Assembly: GCA_964016105.1 (NCBI GenBank)
Contig: CAXHEX010000007.1
Location: 183,902-247,901 of the forward strand
DNA from: Ketobacter sp964016105
Lineage (GTDB): Bacteria > Pseudomonadota > Gammaproteobacteria > Pseudomonadales > Ketobacteraceae
Length of the DNA stretch: 64,000 nt
Reading direction: 5' to 3'
Part shown: positions 17,466 to 25,023 of the stretch, in pieces
How positions within the stretch are numbered: the first letter of the stretch is position 1
Layout: each line of letters begins with the position of its first letter
The notes under the pieces: model-generated
What the model saw: the letters and a program-made list of their open reading frames with translations, nothing else
Told to the model about the DNA's origin: nothing
Database searches by the model: none
Position numbers and translations under genes: made by a program

Positions 17466-18250
17466 ACCAAATTCCACAGGTTAAAGTATCCGTAATAACC
17501 GTTTCTTTTAATGCAGAAAGTACCCTAACCGATTGCATTAGGTCTGTTTTAAATCAATGCTATGAGAATATTGAGTATATCGTTGTAGATGGGGGGTCTA
17601 ATGATGGAACGGTTGATATACTGAAGCAGTTTTCAAACGATATTGATGTGGTCGTATCTGAAAAAGACCATGGTATCTACGATGCCATGAACAAAGGAGT
17701 GAAAATCGCGTCTGGGGATGTAATTACATTCCTTAATTCCGACGACATTTTTTCCCATGCTGGAGTAGTAAAGGAAGCAATTGAATTAATGTGTAGCAAG
17801 GCAGGTACGGAACTTGTTTTTGGCGATGTTCAGTTTTTTAACGATGTTAAACTAGTAAGGCATTATTCTTCTGCGAGATTTAAACCATGGAAGCTTCGTT
17901 TTGGGTGGATGCCTCCACATCCAGGCTCTTTTGCAAAAGCAAGTTTGTATGAACGATACGGGTATTTTAACTTGTCCTATAAAATCTCGGCAGATTATGA
18001 CTTGTTTGTTCGTTGGTTGTACGTGAATAAGGTATCTTATCTTAGGTTAGATGACGTTTTAGTGTATATGTCTATGGGCGGCGTGAGTACAAGCTCCTTA
18101 AAGTCGCGTCTTTTATTAAATTCTGAAATTATTCGTTCCTGTAGATCAAATGGCTTGTATACAAATTTTCTTATGTTGGCCCTCAAAATACCTTTTAAAG
18201 TTAAGGAGTTGTTATTTTTATCCAGCAGGGGTAACGGAGCGGCTAAATGA
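17462..18250 (+). CDS. GT2-family glycosyltransferase
   Basis: GT-A inverting transferase, 262 residues, with SVITVSFNAEST, VVDGGSNDGT, KDHGIYDAMNKG and LNSDDIF (DxD-type site). It resembles the GT2 protein at 14711 over the first 120 residues, including the GIYDAMNKG signature, so the two may be old paralogues. It is coupled at both ends by four-base overlaps (17462-17465 and 18247-18250), which points to one tightly translated operon with its neighbours. The sugar specificity is not readable from sequence. Confidence 0.85.
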   Translation: MNQIPQVKVSVITVSFNAESTLTDCIRSVLNQCYENIEYIVVDGGSNDGTVDILKQFSNDIDVVVSEKDHGIYDAMNKGVKIASGDVITFLNSDDIFSHAGVVKEAIELMCSKAGTELVFGDVQFFNDVKLVRHYSSARFKPWKLRFGWMPPHPGSFAKASLYERYGYFNLSYKISADYDLFVRWLYVNKVSYLRLDDVLVYMSMGGVSTSSLKSRLLLNSEIIRSCRSNGLYTNFLMLALKIPFKVKELLFLSSRGNGAAK

Positions 18251-19182
18251 AAGTTCTTATAACTGGGGCTAATGGATTTGTAGGTTCGCATTTAACTAAA
18301 CGGCTCGCTGAAGATATCAGTTTTAGGGCGCTTGTTCGAACTGAAGCCAGTGCCAATCAGTATAATGACGCAGTTGTTGTTGATCTTTGTACGTGTACGG
18401 ATTGGGACTCTGTATTTAGAGGCATTGACGTTGTTGTGCATTGCGCAGCAAGGGTTCATGTTATGAACGAGAGCTCTCAAAATCCACTGAAAGAGTTCAG
18501 AGAAGTCAATGTAAATTCGACTAACCGCCTTATTGATGCAGCGATTAAAAGCGGTGTATCTCGTTTTATTTTGATAAGTACCGTTAAGGTTAATGGAGAA
18601 TGTACAGGCGATACGCCTTTCTTGCAGTCGGATTCTCCAAACCCTTCTGATCCATATGCCATATCTAAGTATGAGTCTGAGACTAGTTTGATTGAAAAGT
18701 GCCGCAACTCGGCAATGGATTATGTCATAATAAGACCGCCCTTAATCTACGGTAGTGGTGTTAAGGCTAACTTTGCCAGCATGGTCCGTTTGGCTGGCAC
18801 CAGGGTACCATTACCTATTGGCGGGATAAAAGAAAATAGACGCAGTTTGGTCTATGTTGAAAATTTGGTTGATCTTATTTCTGTTTGCATGAGGCACTCC
18901 TCAGCATTGAATCAGATTTTTATGGTGTCTGATGGAGAGGTTGTATCAACTCGCGAGCTACATATTCGTATTGCAAAGGCTTTAGGCTCAAAGCCAAGAC
19001 TGTTCAGTGTGCCTCCAAAGTTACTGGTTTTAATTGGTAAACTCACCGGCAAGAGCGAAGTGGTTCGAAGGCTTTGTGGGTCTTTGGAGGTAGATATGGC
19101 TTATACTTCCCACGTGCTTAAATGGAATCCCCCTTTCACCATGGAGCAGGGGCTGAAAGCTACAGTGCAGTCTAGTAGTTAA
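18247..19182 (+). CDS. WbpV-like NAD-dependent sugar epimerase/4-reductase
   Basis: Extended SDR of 311 residues: nucleotide loop TGANGFVGSH, CAARVHVM, catalytic Ser/Thr in ISTVKVNGE, and YxxxK in YAISK. The CAARVHVM stretch and length match WbpV/WreQ-like enzymes. These act on the 4-keto-6-deoxy-HexNAc made by a WbpM-type dehydratase, giving UDP-QuiNAc or UDP-FucNAc. The initiating transferase gene follows 30 bases later and a WbpM-like gene soon after, so the three form a natural set. A UDP-hexose 4-epimerase role is the main alternative. Confidence 0.78.
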   Translation: MKVLITGANGFVGSHLTKRLAEDISFRALVRTEASANQYNDAVVVDLCTCTDWDSVFRGIDVVVHCAARVHVMNESSQNPLKEFREVNVNSTNRLIDAAIKSGVSRFILISTVKVNGECTGDTPFLQSDSPNPSDPYAISKYESETSLIEKCRNSAMDYVIIRPPLIYGSGVKANFASMVRLAGTRVPLPIGGIKENRRSLVYVENLVDLISVCMRHSSALNQIFMVSDGEVVSTRELHIRIAKALGSKPRLFSVPPKLLVLIGKLTGKSEVVRRLCGSLEVDMAYTSHVLKWNPPFTMEQGLKATVQSSS

Positions 19183-19212
19183 AAGTTAAGAGGACAGTGA
19201 GATTAAGTTTGA

Positions 19213-19776
19213 GTGAGCGAGTTTAGAATGCGTGTTTTAGATCTGGTAATAGCACTATTGGGTGGCTTGTGCGTACTACCCGTGGTTGTCCTGCTCATTG
19301 TTTTTGGCTACTTCGATACTGGCTCACCCATTTTTATACAGGAACGTGTGGGTCGAAATAAAAAACCTTTCAAGTTAATCAAGTTCCGAACAATGGCTTT
19401 GTCCACTGAGTCTGTCGCAACGCACCTTGTTTCATCTAGCTCTATTACTCGATTCGGTAGATTTCTTCGTCGGACCAAGTTAGATGAATTGCCCCAGATT
19501 TTAAACGTGATCAAAGGGGATATGAGCTTTGTTGGCCCACGGCCCTGTTTATTTAATCAGAAAGAGTTAATCGAGGCCCGTGACAAGCGTGGCGTTTTTT
19601 GCGTTAGGCCTGGGGTCACTGGGCTGGCGCAAGTAAATGAGATTGACATGTCAACGCCAGAGATACTAGCCCAATGGGACGCTCGAATGATTTCGGAGTT
19701 CTCTTTCTCTTTGTACTTTAAATTGTTACTGCGCACGCTCACTGGCGCTGGTTCTGGCGATCGAGTAAAGGGGTGA
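19213..19776 (+). CDS. PglC-type initiating phosphoglycosyltransferase
   Basis: Small monotopic sugar-phosphate transferase of the Bac_transf family, 187 residues. It has one N-terminal hydrophobic re-entrant helix (about residues 7-31), then GSPIFIQERVG, KLIKFRTM, RRTKLDELPQILNVIKGDMSFVGPRP and RPGVTGLAQVNE. The invariant Asp-Glu catalytic pair is in LDELPQ. It transfers a sugar-1-phosphate (probably a 6-deoxy-HexNAc, given the neighbours) to undecaprenyl phosphate, beginning repeat-unit synthesis. GTG 19213 is used; ATG 19228 is a fair alternative. Confidence 0.85.
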   Translation: MSEFRMRVLDLVIALLGGLCVLPVVVLLIVFGYFDTGSPIFIQERVGRNKKPFKLIKFRTMALSTESVATHLVSSSSITRFGRFLRRTKLDELPQILNVIKGDMSFVGPRPCLFNQKELIEARDKRGVFCVRPGVTGLAQVNEIDMSTPEILAQWDARMISEFSFSLYFKLLLRTLTGAGSGDRVKG

Positions 19777-19786
19777 TCGCCCCTTT
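19767..19786 (+). terminator. Hairpin at the end of the initiating-transferase gene
   Basis: AAAGGGG and CCCCTTT form a 7-base-pair stem with a six-base loop that contains the stop codon. No U-run follows, so this may stall or stabilise RNA and is not a strong intrinsic terminator. It could also act in the leader of the WbpM-like gene 137 bases later. Confidence 0.4.
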
Positions 19787-19922
19787 ATCGCTCGAACATC
19801 TCTTTTATTTATCCATTCGTTACGCCTTTCACATTTTCCTTGCTATGATTTGTAAATAGACGTAAAAGTCTGTAACTTGTTTTCATCTGGCTCCATTTTT
19901 CAAGCGCGTATTAGGGATTTTC

Positions 19923-21896
19923 ATGCTGGCTAAACTGGTCAATCTGCCCAGAGCTCAAAAAAATGCCGTTTTTTTGCTTGTCGATTTTTTGAGCATCTCC
20001 ATGATGATCTGGCTGTCGTACAACTTGCGGTTGGATTTCAATTACGGTGTTCCACCCAAGCCCACATTGGTCGCCATCGCTTTAACAATGGTATGCACCA
20101 CCATGGTTTTCGCGTCTCTTGGTATGTATCGGGCAATGCTGCGGCATCTTGGCCTGGAGCTGGCCTGGGTATTAGCAAAAGCCGCTCTGGCATCCGCAGT
20201 TTTTCTCACTTTATTTTCTTATTTGCTTGATAGCTTCCTACCCAGGTCGGTGCCGTTTATCTATTTTTTCATGTTGCTGGTGGTTACTGGGGGTATTCGT
20301 CTTACCTTTCGCCATTTGATATATCGAATGTTGAACAGTAACCGCCGAAACGTGGCCATATACGGCGCGGGTGCGGCGGGGGCCCAGGTGTTTTCGGCGC
20401 TTTCTGGGTCCAAAGACTACAAGCCAATGCTGTTTGTGGATGATGATCCATTCAAGCAAGGTAGAACCATCAGTGGGTTGCCTTTGGTGTCTAGAAATGA
20501 ATTGCCTGCGCTTATTAGAAAACGAGATATTCACGAACTGCTGTTGGCCATGCCCAGTGCAAGCCATGCACAGCGTAAGGATGTCCTGGACTTTATTGCA
20601 CCCATGCCAGTGCACGTGCGTACAATACCCAGTATTGATGAGCTGGTTTCAGGCAAGGCCAAAATAGGTGAATTTCAAGAGGTTGCAGTAGAGGATCTGC
20701 TGGGCCGAGATCCCGTGCCCCCTGATGAATCCCTGTTGCATGCCAACATCACCGGCAAAGTGGTTATGGTGACTGGTTCAGGCGGTTCTATTGGTTCTGA
20801 GTTGTGTCGCCAGATTCTAGAACTCAAACCCGATACTTTGGTGCTGTTTGAGCAGTGTGAATTTGCCCTCTATTCCATTGAGCAGGAACTCTCGCTGCGG
20901 CTCAACACGCTGACGGCTCAAAAGAGGGTTACAACCAAGCTGTACCCGGTTTTGGGAACGGTGCTGAATGAGTCTAAACTTGAGTCGGTAGTGACTTCCA
21001 TGGGTGTCCAAACCATATACCATGCCGCCGCCTACAAGCACGTACCTCTGGTGGAATACAACGTGGTTGAAGGCATTCGGAATAACGTGTTTGGTACGCT
21101 CAATGTGGCGAAAGTGGCAGATCGCTGTGCGGTGGAGAGTTGCGTATTGATCTCCACCGATAAGGCGGTGCGGCCCACCAATGTTATGGGGGCCAGTAAG
21201 CGGCTTGCCGAATTGGTGCTGCAAGGATTGCAGGCACAGAGTAAGACTCGTTTCAGCATGGTACGGTTTGGCAATGTCTTGGGATCCTCTGGCTCTGTGA
21301 TTCCACTGTTCCGTGAGCAAATAGCCAAAGGTGGCCCGGTGACGGTCACGCACCCTGAGATTATCCGTTATTTTATGACTATCCCCGAGGCTGCGCAGTT
21401 GGTGATTCAAGCTGGCGCCATGGGAGAGGGCGGAGATGTGTTTGTTCTGGAAATGGGTGAGCCTGTTAGAATTGCTGACCTGGCCCGGAAGATGATTCAT
21501 CTCATGGGTTTGACTGCGAAGGTGGCTGACCGAGAAGGAGACATCGAGGTGTTGTTCACTGGTCTTCGCCCAGGCGAGAAATTGTTCGAAGAGTTGCTTA
21601 TTGGGGATAATGTGACGGGTACCCGCCATCCCCGAATTATGCGAGCTTTGGAGCGTAAATTGCCTTGGAATCAATTACTGGAGTTGTTGGATCGTATTGA
21701 GGAAATGTGTGAACAGGGCCGCAGCCAGGATATCGTGGAGTTTCTGCGTTATCAGTGCCCCCTGGACTTCCAGCCTTCCGGCGCCACGGAAGATATCTTG
21801 TGGAATGCTTCTAAGGAGACATCAAAGGATCAAGCGCTTGGCGGCGATGTGATTCAATTGCAAGAGCGTAAGGAACGTAAAGAGTTGGCTAATTAA
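19923..21896 (+). CDS. wbpM: WbpM-like membrane UDP-GlcNAc 4,6-dehydratase
   Basis: Polysaccharide biosynthesis protein of the CapD/FlaA1/WbpM family, 657 residues. Four N-terminal helices (about residues 13-130) are followed by a CoA-binding-like Rossmann region (YGAGAAGAQVF), then the dehydratase domain with VTGSGGSIGSELCRQ. The catalytic STDKAVRPTNVMGASK stretch has Met where most SDRs have Tyr, which is the known feature of WbpM and FlaA1. It makes UDP-4-keto-6-deoxy-GlcNAc at the membrane for the WbpV-like reductase. ATG 19923 is well supported. In Pseudomonas aeruginosa, wbpM likewise closes the O-antigen locus (recalled), and here tRNA-Asn follows at once. Confidence 0.9.
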   Translation: MLAKLVNLPRAQKNAVFLLVDFLSISMMIWLSYNLRLDFNYGVPPKPTLVAIALTMVCTTMVFASLGMYRAMLRHLGLELAWVLAKAALASAVFLTLFSYLLDSFLPRSVPFIYFFMLLVVTGGIRLTFRHLIYRMLNSNRRNVAIYGAGAAGAQVFSALSGSKDYKPMLFVDDDPFKQGRTISGLPLVSRNELPALIRKRDIHELLLAMPSASHAQRKDVLDFIAPMPVHVRTIPSIDELVSGKAKIGEFQEVAVEDLLGRDPVPPDESLLHANITGKVVMVTGSGGSIGSELCRQILELKPDTLVLFEQCEFALYSIEQELSLRLNTLTAQKRVTTKLYPVLGTVLNESKLESVVTSMGVQTIYHAAAYKHVPLVEYNVVEGIRNNVFGTLNVAKVADRCAVESCVLISTDKAVRPTNVMGASKRLAELVLQGLQAQSKTRFSMVRFGNVLGSSGSVIPLFREQIAKGGPVTVTHPEIIRYFMTIPEAAQLVIQAGAMGEGGDVFVLEMGEPVRIADLARKMIHLMGLTAKVADREGDIEVLFTGLRPGEKLFEELLIGDNVTGTRHPRIMRALERKLPWNQLLELLDRIEEMCEQGRSQDIVEFLRYQCPLDFQPSGATEDILWNASKETSKDQALGGDVIQLQERKERKELAN

Positions 21897-21934
21897 ATAT
21901 CGATGGGCCAGTGAACACATATCGAAGCAGAAAT

Positions 21935-21964
21935 AAAAAAGGAAGCCCTAAGGCTTCCTTTTTT
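21935..21964. terminator. Bidirectional intrinsic terminator between wbpM and tRNA-Asn
   Basis: GGAAGCC and GGCTTCC form a 7-base-pair stem over a short loop. Six A bases lie before the stem and six T bases after it, so a U-run follows in either direction. It can end the rightward polysaccharide operon and the leftward tRNA-Asn transcript. Confidence 0.9.
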
Positions 21965-21969
21965 GGTGT

Positions 21970-22045
21970 TGGCTCCACAGGCAGGGCTCGAACCTGCGAC
22001 CCAGCGGTTAACAGCCGCTTGCTCTACCAACTGAGCTACTGTGGA
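21970..22045 (-). tRNA. tRNA-Asn (anticodon GTT)
   Basis: The minus strand folds as a 76-nucleotide tRNA: acceptor TCCACAG/CTGTGGA, D-arm GCTCAGTTGGTAGAGC, anticodon loop CTGTTAA (GTT), T-arm with GGTTCGAGCC, discriminator G and an encoded CCA. It is read leftward into the shared terminator. A promoter-like TTGACC/TATAAT pair lies just upstream on the same strand. Confidence 0.97.
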
Positions 22046-22063
22046 TCAGCTGAGGTCGCGTAT

Positions 22064-22090
22064 ATTATAGTCGGGACTCTGTTCGGTCAA
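22064..22090 (-). promoter_or_regulatory. Sigma70-like promoter for tRNA-Asn
   Basis: On the minus strand, TTGACC (22085-22090) and TATAAT (22064-22069) are separated by 15 bases. The spacer is short, but both hexamers are near consensus and face the tRNA gene, whose 5' end is 19 bases from the -10 box. Confidence 0.7.
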
Positions 22091-22284
22091 CCACTTTTTT
22101 TCATCAATGTTTCAACAGGTTAGCATTTTGCCAAATGCCAGTAAGCAGTAAAGATGGTTGTTCAGTTGCTTTGGTACCAGTCAAAATAGTTCTCAACCCT
22201 GTTAATCTCTATTGCATTAGTAAGGCAAGCCTCTATAGTGGGCGGGATGAACTGTCTAATCTTCAATATTTTAGGGGGTATACC

Positions 22285-23562
22285 TTGTTTTTAGATCAAG
22301 TGTCTTCTCAGGAGCTGGAAGCGACCCTAACTCAGCTTGAATCCCAATACGCTGCTTTCAAAACTGCGAATCTGAATTTGGATCTCACCCGGGGTAAGCC
22401 CGGATCAGGTCAACTGGATCTATCTAACGGTTTGGATGGTGTCCTTGCGGGCAATTACCGGTCAGAATCCGGTGTGGATTGCCGAAACTACGGGGGATTG
22501 GACGGTATTCCGGAGGCCAAGACATTGTTCTGCCGAGTGCTTGATGTTGAGCCAGATGAGGTTTTGATTGGTGGCAATGCCAGTTTAACTCTGATGTTTC
22601 AGGCCATGGCCCATGCTCATTTATTTGGTGTGAGGGGCCCTGACTCCGCTTGGCATAAGCAAGGATTGGTGAAGTTTCTCTGCCCAGTACCCGGCTACGA
22701 TCGGCATTTCAGTGTTTGTGAGGAATTAGGCATTGAGATGATTCCGGTTGCCATGACTGAAGATGGCCCTGATATGGACCAGGTGGAGGAGTTAGTTAAG
22801 GCCGATCCCAGAATTAAAGGTATATGGTGTGTACCCCGTTTTTCCAACCCGACAGGGATCGTTTATAGCGACCAAGTGGTGGATCGTATTGCCAAGTTAG
22901 GTGCTATAGCGGGTGAGCATTTCCGGGTCATGTGGGATAACGCCTACAGTATTCACGCTTTGGACCCGTCAGCACCTGCGTTGGCCAGCTTAATGTCGGC
23001 TGCGAAAAAGCATGGCACGGAAGACTCCGTATTGTTGTTTGGTTCCACTTCAAAAGTGACTTTTGCTGGATCTGGTTTGGCGTTCATGGCAGCTTCCCAA
23101 GAGAACTTGAAATACTTCAAGAAGCATCTGGGCATGATCACCATTGGCCCGGATAAGGTAAATCAGTTGCGCCATGTGGCCTTCTTTAAGGACTATGATG
23201 GCTTGTTAGCCCACATGGCCAAGCATGCGGATCTACTTAAGCCTCGGTTCGATGCTGTTTTGAGCCATTTGGATCGTGGTTTTGCTCAATCGGATATGGG
23301 TAGTTGGACCGTTCCCAAGGGGGGCTATTTCGTGTCTTTTGATACCCGGCCCGGTCTAGCCAAACAGGTGGTGGCTTTAGCTGCAGATGCCGGGGTTAAA
23401 TTGACCCCAGCGGGCGCCACTTTCCCTTATGGTAAAGATCCAGAGGATAGTAATATTCGTTTGGCTCCCAGTTTTCCTAGCCTTGAAGATATCAATAAGA
23501 CCATGGAAGTGTTTGTTGTTTGTGTCAAACTGGCGTCTATACGGCAAAAGTTAGCGGCATAA
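22285..23562 (+). CDS. Class I/II PLP-dependent aminotransferase (PF12897-like)
   Basis: Fold-type I aminotransferase, 425 residues from TTG 22285. That start is preferred because AGGGGG lies at 22273-22278, six bases away, and the open frame upstream to 22135 has no family features. Motifs: DLTRGKPGSGQLDLS (substrate loop), NYGGLDGIPEAK, PRFSNPTG, WDNAYSIHAL with the PLP-contacting Asp and Tyr, and the PLP Lys in STSKVTFAGSG. It resembles the aspartate aminotransferase subgroup recalled from Corynebacterium. A gene of this kind lies between wbpM and uvrB in Pseudomonas aeruginosa (recalled), so it is probably a chromosomal flank outside the glycan pathway. Confidence 0.83.
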   Translation: MFLDQVSSQELEATLTQLESQYAAFKTANLNLDLTRGKPGSGQLDLSNGLDGVLAGNYRSESGVDCRNYGGLDGIPEAKTLFCRVLDVEPDEVLIGGNASLTLMFQAMAHAHLFGVRGPDSAWHKQGLVKFLCPVPGYDRHFSVCEELGIEMIPVAMTEDGPDMDQVEELVKADPRIKGIWCVPRFSNPTGIVYSDQVVDRIAKLGAIAGEHFRVMWDNAYSIHALDPSAPALASLMSAAKKHGTEDSVLLFGSTSKVTFAGSGLAFMAASQENLKYFKKHLGMITIGPDKVNQLRHVAFFKDYDGLLAHMAKHADLLKPRFDAVLSHLDRGFAQSDMGSWTVPKGGYFVSFDTRPGLAKQVVALAADAGVKLTPAGATFPYGKDPEDSNIRLAPSFPSLEDINKTMEVFVVCVKLASIRQKLAA

Positions 23563-23604
23563 ATAGTTCGTCACAATGACAGTTGCGCTTGGAGGTGCAG
23601 TTTT

Positions 23605-25020
23605 ATGATTCCTGTAATCTTGTCTGGGGGGAGTGGATCACGTTTATGGCCATTGTCCCGATCCGCCTACCCAAAACAGTTTTTGCCCTTGTGTTCAGAC
23701 GACTCTATGGTGCAGGAGACCGTTTCCCGAGTAGCCCAATCCGTGGCAAATGAAGTTCCCATTTTTGTCACTGCTGATGACCAGCGTTTTCTGATGGCGG
23801 AACAAGTTCGCCATTTAGGGCTCGATGACGCAGATATTATTCTTGAACCGGCTCGTAAAAACACAGCACCGGCCATTGCTCTAGCCTGTTTTGCCGCGTT
23901 GCAGCGATCCCCGGATTCGGTGTTACTGGTGTTGCCTTCAGATCACCACATTGAAAATGTGGATGCTTTTCAAACAGCATTGAAGGAGGCTCAGCTTCAG
24001 GCCCAAAACCGTAAATTGGTGACCTTTGGCATCGTTCCCACTAAGCCAGAAACCGGATACGGTTACATCCAGGCAGAGGTAAACCAGGAAGATCCCTGTT
24101 TTCCCATTGCGGCATTTGAGGAAAAACCCACCCTGGAAGTGGCACAAAAGTACCTGGATGCAGGTTGTTACTTTTGGAATAGCGGCATGTTCGCGTTTCG
24201 TGCTGATGTTTATTTGCAGGAATTGAAGCAACACAAGCCGGATATGGTGGCGGCCTGTGAGGCTGCGTGGAATCAGCGTGCGACCGATCTGGATTTCATC
24301 CGGGTGGGCAAAGAATCCTTCTGTGAGGCGCCAGAAGACTCCATCGATTATGCGGTTATGGAAAAAACCGATAATGGGGTGGTGATCCCGTTAAATTGCG
24401 GTTGGTCGGATGTGGGGTCTTGGCAGTCTTTGTGGGAACTCAAAGCCAAGGATGAGCAAGGTAATGTTTTCAGTGGTGACGTGATGTCTCAGGACACCCG
24501 TAACTCCATGGTCATTGCGGAAAATCGCTTGGTGGCTTGCCTGGGCGTGGAAAACATTGCTGTAGTGGAAACCGCCGACGCTGTGTTGGTGGCAGACATC
24601 AACCAAGTGCAGAATGTGAAGAATATCGTAAAAGCCATTGAGACTTCTGGGCGCGGTGAACACGAATTTCATCGCGAGGTGCATCGGCCTTGGGGCCGGT
24701 TTGACTCCGTGGACGAGGGCGGCCGATATAAAGTTAAGAGAATCACTGTAAACCCGGGGCAGCGTTTATCTATTCAATGGCACCACCATCGGGCGGAACA
24801 CTGGGTGGTGGTTTCTGGGACCGCCAAGGTTCACAGAGGTGATGAAACCATGTTGCTCAGTGAAAATCAGTCTGTCTACATTCCCATTGGCCAGGTCCAT
24901 GCGCTGGAAAACCCCGGTAAGATTCCGTTGGAAATCATTGAAATCCAGACCGGTTCCTACCTGGGCGAAGACGATATAGTGCGACAAAGTGATAACTATG
25001 GTCGTAGCAGTGACGATTGA
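23605..25020 (+). CDS. manC: Mannose-1-phosphate guanylyltransferase / mannose-6-phosphate isomerase
   Basis: Bifunctional ManC/AlgA/WbpW-type enzyme, 471 residues. The N-terminal GT-A nucleotidyltransferase shows SGGSGSRLWPLSR and YPKQFLPL, and EPARKNTAPA. The C-terminal type II PMI cupin shows HRPWGRF, GQRLSIQWHHHRAEHWVVVSG with metal His residues, and VYIPIGQVHALEN. It makes GDP-mannose from mannose-6-phosphate-derived mannose-1-phosphate for polysaccharide synthesis. It sits 42 bases after the aminotransferase gene and 3 bases before uvrB, inside the conserved flank. No GDP-mannose dehydratase is in the window. Confidence 0.93.
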   Translation: MIPVILSGGSGSRLWPLSRSAYPKQFLPLCSDDSMVQETVSRVAQSVANEVPIFVTADDQRFLMAEQVRHLGLDDADIILEPARKNTAPAIALACFAALQRSPDSVLLVLPSDHHIENVDAFQTALKEAQLQAQNRKLVTFGIVPTKPETGYGYIQAEVNQEDPCFPIAAFEEKPTLEVAQKYLDAGCYFWNSGMFAFRADVYLQELKQHKPDMVAACEAAWNQRATDLDFIRVGKESFCEAPEDSIDYAVMEKTDNGVVIPLNCGWSDVGSWQSLWELKAKDEQGNVFSGDVMSQDTRNSMVIAENRLVACLGVENIAVVETADAVLVADINQVQNVKNIVKAIETSGRGEHEFHREVHRPWGRFDSVDEGGRYKVKRITVNPGQRLSIQWHHHRAEHWVVVSGTAKVHRGDETMLLSENQSVYIPIGQVHALENPGKIPLEIIEIQTGSYLGEDDIVRQSDNYGRSSDD

Positions 25021-25023
25021 TCT

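Noticed and set aside
14711..18250. Recent duplication of the two GT2 genes
   Set aside because: They share motifs typical of all such GT2 enzymes but differ elsewhere, so a recent duplication is not supported.
20817..21674. Long open frame (285 codons) on the minus strand inside wbpM
   Set aside because: It is antisense to a gene with complete dehydratase motifs, its product has no recognisable domain, and its composition follows the codon bias of the real gene.
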